A stretch of DNA of 64,000 bases from the NCBI GenBank assembly GCA_003612485.1, contig RAZA01000001.1, forward strand, positions 62,001 through 126,000, written 5' to 3'. Under the pieces are notes generated by a model. The model had not been told where the DNA came from and did not search any database. It saw only the letters and a list, made by a program, of their open reading frames with translations. Positions 60,220-64,000 of this stretch are shown piece by piece; position 1 is the first letter of the stretch, and each line of letters opens with the position of its first letter. The DNA is from a bacterium D16-50. Its GTDB lineage: Bacteria; Bacillota; Clostridia; Lachnospirales; Lachnospiraceae. The position numbers and the translations under genes are program-made.

Positions 60220-61104
60220 TCACAAAATGCCGTAGTTCTTCATAGCCTTCTCCAGACGCTGCACATTTCCCGGCTCCATCTCCGTCAAAGGCATTCTCAG
60301 CGCCCCCGCCCCCATGCCCATCAGGTTCAGGGCCTTTTTCACGGGAATGGGATTGACCTCACAGAACAATGCCCTGCACAGTTCCATGGCCTCCAGCTGC
60401 AGACGGCAGCTCTCTTTGCAGTCACCGTCCAGATAGCTCTGGCAGATGGCATGGGTCTGGGCAGGCGCCACATTGGCCAGAACAGATATCACCCCTATAC
60501 CGCCCAGAGACATGATGGGAACAATCTGATCGTCATTGCCCGAATAAATATCTATCTTACCGCCTCCGATAGCTGCAAGATGGGCAATCTGGCTGATGTT
60601 GCCGCTGGCCTCCTTGACACCTACAATATTTTCCACCTCGCTGCAGAGCCTCAGAATCGTCTCCGGCTGGATATTGCAGCCGGTTCTGCTGGGCACATTA
60701 TAAAGCAGCACGGGCAGATTCACAGAGTCCGCCACTGCCTTGAAATGCGCATACAAGCCGTTCTGGGTCGCCTTGTTGTAATAAGGGCTCACCAGCAATA
60801 GGCCGTCGGCCCCCGCCTCCTCCGCCTCACGGGACAGATACACGGCGGTCTGGGTGCAGTTGGAGCCGGTGCCCGCCACCACGGGAACCCGGCCATTCAC
60901 AGCCTTTATGCAGTACCGTATCACGTCCAGATGCTCCTCGTGCGTCAGCGTAGAGGATTCCCCCGTGGTGCCGCAGACTATGATGGCGTCCGTTCCGTTC
61001 TCGATCTGGAACTCGATGAGCTTCCCAAAGCTCTCATAGTTCACTTCCCCGTTGTCATGCATAGGCGTGACGATGGCCACGCCAGAACCCCTGAAAATCG
61101 ACAT
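60220..61104 (-). CDS. dapA: 4-hydroxy-tetrahydrodipicolinate synthase
   Basis: 294 residues. A class I aldolase of the DHDPS family condensing pyruvate with aspartate semialdehyde. Family motifs: IVCGTTGESSTLTHEEH, the Tyr of VLYNVPSRTGCNI, and the Schiff-base lysine in NIVGVKEASGNI. GGAGGAG precedes the ATG at 61104; the in-frame ATG at 61179 lies inside the riboswitch leader and is rejected. It is the first gene of a dapAB operon controlled by a lysine riboswitch. Confidence 0.97.
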   Translation of the reverse strand: MSIFRGSGVAIVTPMHDNGEVNYESFGKLIEFQIENGTDAIIVCGTTGESSTLTHEEHLDVIRYCIKAVNGRVPVVAGTGSNCTQTAVYLSREAEEAGADGLLLVSPYYNKATQNGLYAHFKAVADSVNLPVLLYNVPSRTGCNIQPETILRLCSEVENIVGVKEASGNISQIAHLAAIGGGKIDIYSGNDDQIVPIMSLGGIGVISVLANVAPAQTHAICQSYLDGDCKESCRLQLEAMELCRALFCEVNPIPVKKALNLMGMGAGALRMPLTEMEPGNVQRLEKAMKNYGIL

Positions 61105-61204
61105 AGCTTCTCCTCCGTTTTCTTGTTCTGTGAATGAATCCGCCGCACCCGCCTCCTCTGCCCCGTCAAAAAGGAACAAAAAATCCTGATGCGCTTGTCT
61201 TAAT

Positions 61205-61246
61205 CACAAATTTCGCCGGCACCACGGCGCCGGCGAATGAATCCTT
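61205..61246 (-). terminator. Expression-platform hairpin of the lysine riboswitch
   Basis: Minus strand: TTCGCCGGC.CCG / .GCCGGCGAA stem followed by ATTTG. The stem is strong, but the T run is short, so it may act as a terminator or as the alternative to a ribosome-site sequester. Confidence 0.5.
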
Positions 61247-61258
61247 ATGGATATGTAC

Positions 61259-61425
61259 CGATAGCGCCCCATCCAAACCGGATGACAGTCATGCAGTTCT
61301 TAACTGCATGCCCAAGAATCGATTCACAGGTCATCTCATCTTTCGGCGTCTTCCCCTTTCCCTTCCCGTCTCCTGCGCCTGCCGCATCCAAAAAAGTACT
61401 CCTGAAAAACGCAACCTCTATCTCT
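61259..61425 (-). ncRNA. Lysine riboswitch (L box) upstream of dapA
   Basis: The leader (about 335 bases from the predicted start near 61440 to dapA) carries the L-box consensus in order on the minus strand: AGATAGAGGTTGCG, then AGGAGTAC, GGGAAAGGGGAAGACGCCGA, CTTGGGCATGCAG, then GACTGTCATCCGG and GGATGGGGCGCTATCGG. These are the conserved core segments around the lysine pocket in the Bacillus lysC riboswitch. Free lysine should turn dapAB off. I matched by eye to the known consensus. Confidence 0.88.
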
Positions 61426-61445
61426 CTTATTATTTTTATGCTAAA

Positions 61446-61474
61446 ATCATAACATTATATACCGGCACTGTCAA
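61446..61474 (-). promoter_or_regulatory. Promoter of the dapAB operon
   Basis: Minus strand: TTGACA (61469-61474), 17-base spacer, TATGAT (61446-61451). The -35 box overlaps the region just before the adenosyltransferase stop (61480). Confidence 0.75.
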
Positions 61475-61479
61475 TGGCT

Positions 61480-61977
61480 TTATTCCCAAACCTTAAATTT
61501 TACCGTCTCTATTCTGGAAACCTCATCCGCCAGAATACAGATGTCGTCCCTGAGCTTCACCCCCGTCATGATGATGCTGGTATCCTCCCGGCACTCCAGC
61601 ATGCCCCTCAGTTCCTCCACGGACACAATCCCCTTCTCCACCAGTCCCAGAACCTCGTCCAATATCAACAGATCGCATTCTCCCGTGGCCAGAACCTTTT
61701 TGGCAAAGTTCATTCCGTTCTTGATGTTGACGATCTCCTCCTGCTTTTTTTCTTCAGACAGCTTTTCATAGTTTTCATCGGATTTTTCGAAGCGAAACAG
61801 CTTTACCTCCGGCTCCATCCTCTTCAGGAAATCGGAATTTCCCACTCCCTTCCCTTTCAGGAACTGAATGATCACGACACTCCTTCCCTCCAGAGCGGCC
61901 TGCATAGCCCTTCCCAACGCCGCCGGAGATTTCCCGCGGCCATCCCCAGCATAAATATACACCAATCCCTTTGCCAT
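61480..61977 (-). CDS. Corrinoid adenosyltransferase (CobA/CobO type)
   Basis: 165 residues. It transfers adenosyl from ATP to Co(I) corrinoid. The family opens VYIYAGDGRGKSPAALGRAM (P-loop, here GDGRGKSPAA rather than the usual GNGKGKTTAA), then SVVIIQFLKGKG and LLILDEVLGLVEKGIV with the acid-rich Walker B. The P-loop T-to-P change next to the second Thr position is unusual and could lower activity. GAGGTG precedes the ATG at 61977. No other cobalamin gene is near. Confidence 0.85.
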   Translation of the reverse strand: MAKGLVYIYAGDGRGKSPAALGRAMQAALEGRSVVIIQFLKGKGVGNSDFLKRMEPEVKLFRFEKSDENYEKLSEEKKQEEIVNIKNGMNFAKKVLATGECDLLILDEVLGLVEKGIVSVEELRGMLECREDTSIIMTGVKLRDDICILADEVSRIETVKFKVWE

Positions 61978-62114
61978 ATCGCACCTCGATTCATCCACAA
62001 CAGTAAGCTACATCCTTAAAATAACACATTTTACAGAATTTGGCAAATCCTTATCCAGATTTTCCCTTCTTCCGTAAATGTCAGGGGCATTGATGCTTCT
62101 GTCCTGAGGGGAAA

Positions 62115-62753
62115 CTATTCAAAATTCTCTTCCATCAGCTCCAGCTTGCTCACGGAAACCTCGAAAGCCACCCTTCTCTCCACATTCTCCTCGTCCAGCT
62201 TCTTCATATATTCCCTGCTCTGTATCCTCCCCCACACGGCGCACCGCTCGCCCACCTTGAAGTTGTTTGCATAACGGGCATTCCTTCCCCAGCAGATACA
62301 AGGTATGTAATCGGACTTGCCATAGGGACGGTTCACTGCCAGCAGCAGATCTGCGATCTCCCTCCCCAGAGGCGTCTTCCTATAAATCGGTTCCTTGCAG
62401 ATATAGCCGTCCAAGAAAATCTGATTCGTCTTGGAGCTTTCCTCCACTTCGTCCACGAATCCGATCTCCCTTGCGAACACGGAAAGCACCAGCTTGTTCT
62501 TGCGCTCCTCATGACGGTTGTAGGATCTGAACTGGCCCGTGACGCAGATCAGCTCCCCCGTATAGTCCGCGCTCACGTCCATGAGCCTCTCCGACACCAT
62601 GACGGGAATGATGTCGTAGCTTTCGCTGAGGCGCTTGCACCTCACGTCCATCATGTAAAAGCCTTCTCCGAAGATCTCATGGCTATAGGAAAAGCCGCTG
62701 ACGATCTCTCCCATAACCGTTACCTGATTGTTTTCAATTACCTTATCTGTCAT
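62115..62753 (-). CDS. Single-stranded DNA-binding-like protein with two OB folds
   Basis: 212 residues. Two OB-fold segments in tandem: about 10-95 (VTVMGEIVSGFSYSHEIF, GELICVTGQFRSYNRHEE) and about 110-205 (NQIFLDGYICKEPIYRKTPL, then SDYIPCICWGRNARYA). The second resembles single-domain SSB (ICWG... motif). The C-terminus ends ENFE, without the standard SSB tip. It probably binds single-stranded DNA as a paralogue of Ssb in replication or repair. GGGAG precedes the ATG at 62753. Confidence 0.82.
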   Translation of the reverse strand: MTDKVIENNQVTVMGEIVSGFSYSHEIFGEGFYMMDVRCKRLSESYDIIPVMVSERLMDVSADYTGELICVTGQFRSYNRHEERKNKLVLSVFAREIGFVDEVEESSKTNQIFLDGYICKEPIYRKTPLGREIADLLLAVNRPYGKSDYIPCICWGRNARYANNFKVGERCAVWGRIQSREYMKKLDEENVERRVAFEVSVSKLELMEENFE

Positions 62754-62984
62754 TTTCGTTCTCCCTTCTTGTTCTAAGACTTTTTCCGGTAATACCTCCG
62801 AACGGCAAGACTTCCCCAAAGCCCATATTCATTCGGATGGATACTATTATTTATACAATACAAATCGCATTTTTAGTACTTTTTTTCACCGCACTCTTCG
62901 TCATTTTATCTTAAAATATTACAGTTTTTCATTTTTTATCATTTGTAAAATTGTCTTATGAAAAAGCTCTACCCCTAATAAATC

Positions 62985-63013
62985 TTGCGTCTGCATGAAA
63001 ATAGTGCTATACT
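62985..63013 (+). promoter_or_regulatory. Promoter of typA
   Basis: TTGCGT (62985-62990), 17-base spacer, TATACT (63008-63013); leader of about 85 bases. The rest of the 351-base gap (62754-62984) is AT-rich without a clear feature. Confidence 0.65.
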
Positions 63014-63104
63014 GTAACAGTTTGATTTTTTACAAAACAACTCGTTGACAAAGACGAGCAATTATCGACAATAACGCCACAAAATGCAGAGGAGTGAGGA
63101 ACTT

Positions 63105-64000
63105 ATGTCAAATATTATGCAAAAAAGAGAAGATGTCCGCAATGTCGCCATCATCGCCCACGTGGACCATGGGAAGACCACTCTGGTGGACGAGCTGCTG
63201 AAGCAGAGCGGCGTGTTCCGGGAAGGGCAGGACATTGCCGAGCGGGTCATGGATTCCAACGATATCGAACGGGAAAGGGGCATCACCATCCTTTCCAAGA
63301 ACACCGCCGTCATGTATAAAAACGTAAAGATCAATATTGTGGACACTCCCGGCCACGCTGATTTCGGCGGCGAGGTAGAGCGGGTGCTGAAGATGGTGAA
63401 CGGCGTCATTCTGGTGGTGGATGCCTTCGAGGGCCCCATGCCCCAGACCAAGTTCGTGCTGAGGAAGGCTCTGGAGCTGAAGCTCCCCGTCATCGTCTGT
63501 ATCAATAAGATCGACCGCCCTGAGGCCAGACCGGACGAGGTGGTGGACGAAGTGCTGGAGCTGTTTCTGGAGCTGGACGCCGATGACTCCCAGCTGGACT
63601 GCCCCTTCGTCTATGCCTCCGCAAAGACGGGAGTAGCTTCCATGGAAGCAGCCTCGGCAGGGAACAATATGGAGCCTCTGTTTGAGACCATCTTGAACTA
63701 TATCCCCGCGCCGGAAGGAGATCCCGATGCAGGGACCCAGGTGCTCATCAGCACCATCGACTATAACGAATACGTGGGCCGCATCGGCATCGGAAAGGTG
63801 GACAACGGCTCCATACGGGTGAATCAGGAAGTGGTCATCTGCAACCACCATGATCCGGAAAAGAAGACCCGGGTAAAGGTCAGCAAGCTTTATGAATTTG
63901 ACGGCCTTGGCAAAGCGGAGGTGAAGGAGGCCCATATCGGATCCATCGTAGCCATCTCCGGCATAGCCGACCTCCACATCGGTGACACCCTATGCTCTCC
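63105..64000 (+). CDS. typA: Translational GTPase TypA/BipA, N-terminal part (cut by window edge)
   Basis: At least 298 residues. The G domain is complete: G1 [17 protein letters not shown]2 [14 protein letters not shown]3 [13 protein letters not shown]4 [11 protein letters not shown]5 near VYASAKTG. The following sequence ([20 protein letters not shown]) is TypA domain II. It is an EF-G-like GTPase that helps ribosome assembly and stress or cold growth. GGAGTGAGG stands before the ATG at 63105. Domains III, V and the C-terminal domain lie beyond the window. Confidence 0.97.
   Translation, partial: MSNIMQKREDVRNVAIIAHVDHGKTTLVDELLKQSGVFREGQDIAERVMDSNDIERERGITILSKNTAVMYKNVKINIVDTPGHADFGGEVERVLKMVNGVILVVDAFEGPMPQTKFVLRKALELKLPVIVCINKIDRPEARPDEVVDEVLELFLELDADDSQLDCPFVYASAKTGVASMEAASAGNNMEPLFETILNYIPAPEGDPDAGTQVLISTIDYNEYVGRIGIGKVDNGSIRVNQEVVICNHHDPEKKTRVKVSKLYEFDGLGKAEVKEAHIGSIVAISGIADLHIGDTLCS

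Noticed and set aside
1-64000. tRNA or rRNA genes, including a tRNA target at the element ends
   Set aside because: No tRNA-like cloverleaf or rRNA sequence was seen anywhere; the element target is protein-coding.

Overview
The window is a low-GC-phylum but roughly half-G+C chromosome segment, most consistent with a gut Lachnospiraceae or related Clostridia. The signs are the era / yqzL-like / recO order, a class III fructose-1,6-bisphosphatase, a bile salt hydrolase, an acyl-CoA dehydratase activase with two ATPase domains, a lysine riboswitch on dapA, strong GGAGG ribosome binding sites and a mobile element of Clostridiales type. Genus is not resolvable from this alone.

Layout: 1-8.5 kb is housekeeping on the minus strand (glyS cut by the window edge, a lipoprotein, recO, a yqzL-like gene, era, a DUF4349 lipoprotein, an M16C protease and a small hypothetical). 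8.5-22.7 kb holds a sigma-70-like protein without region 4, a rhomboid-like protein, the giant activase, a SNF2 helicase, a sugar isomerase, an ankyrin protein and a ferredoxin-type membrane protein. 22.5-26.2 kb holds a TlpA thioredoxin with a CXXC mini-protein, then an ABC exporter directly followed by a bile salt hydrolase. 27.5-30.1 kb is a decayed mobile island (relaxase remnant, AT-rich orphan, Fic protein). 30-40.2 kb returns to chromosome (methyltransferases, an APH-like kinase, PcrA, an SPFH protein, an HTH regulator). 53.4-64 kb is housekeeping again (DUF1836, YerC, bactofilin plus M23-like protein, fbp, dapB, dapA, corrinoid adenosyltransferase, SSB-like protein, typA cut by the window edge).

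The main discovery is between about 40.89 and 52.66 kb: an integrative mobilizable element of about 11.8 kb that has split a NitT/TauT-type ABC substrate-binding lipoprotein gene. The C-terminal 187 codons of the binding protein now form the 3' end of the element's large serine recombinase ORF. The N-terminal 154 codons now end in 38 codons that must be the recombinase's own native C-terminus. Both junctions fall on the same codon phase, at a shared GGMP-coding core. Undoing the exchange gives a 341-residue binding protein and a 663-residue recombinase. The element's attachment site therefore lies inside its recombinase coding sequence, and integration swaps the 3' ends of two genes in frame.

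The element carries a MOB relaxase, MobC, a sigma factor, a MerR / BtrH-like cargo pair under a textbook 19-bp-spacer MerR promoter, an AT-rich orphan inserted between mobC and the relaxase, and a ParE/Phd toxin-antitoxin pair. It also carries seven copies of an inter-genic palindrome seen nowhere else in the window. A second recurrent theme is short tandem duplications (periods 25-103 bp) placed at or just after stop codons of minus-strand chromosomal genes.
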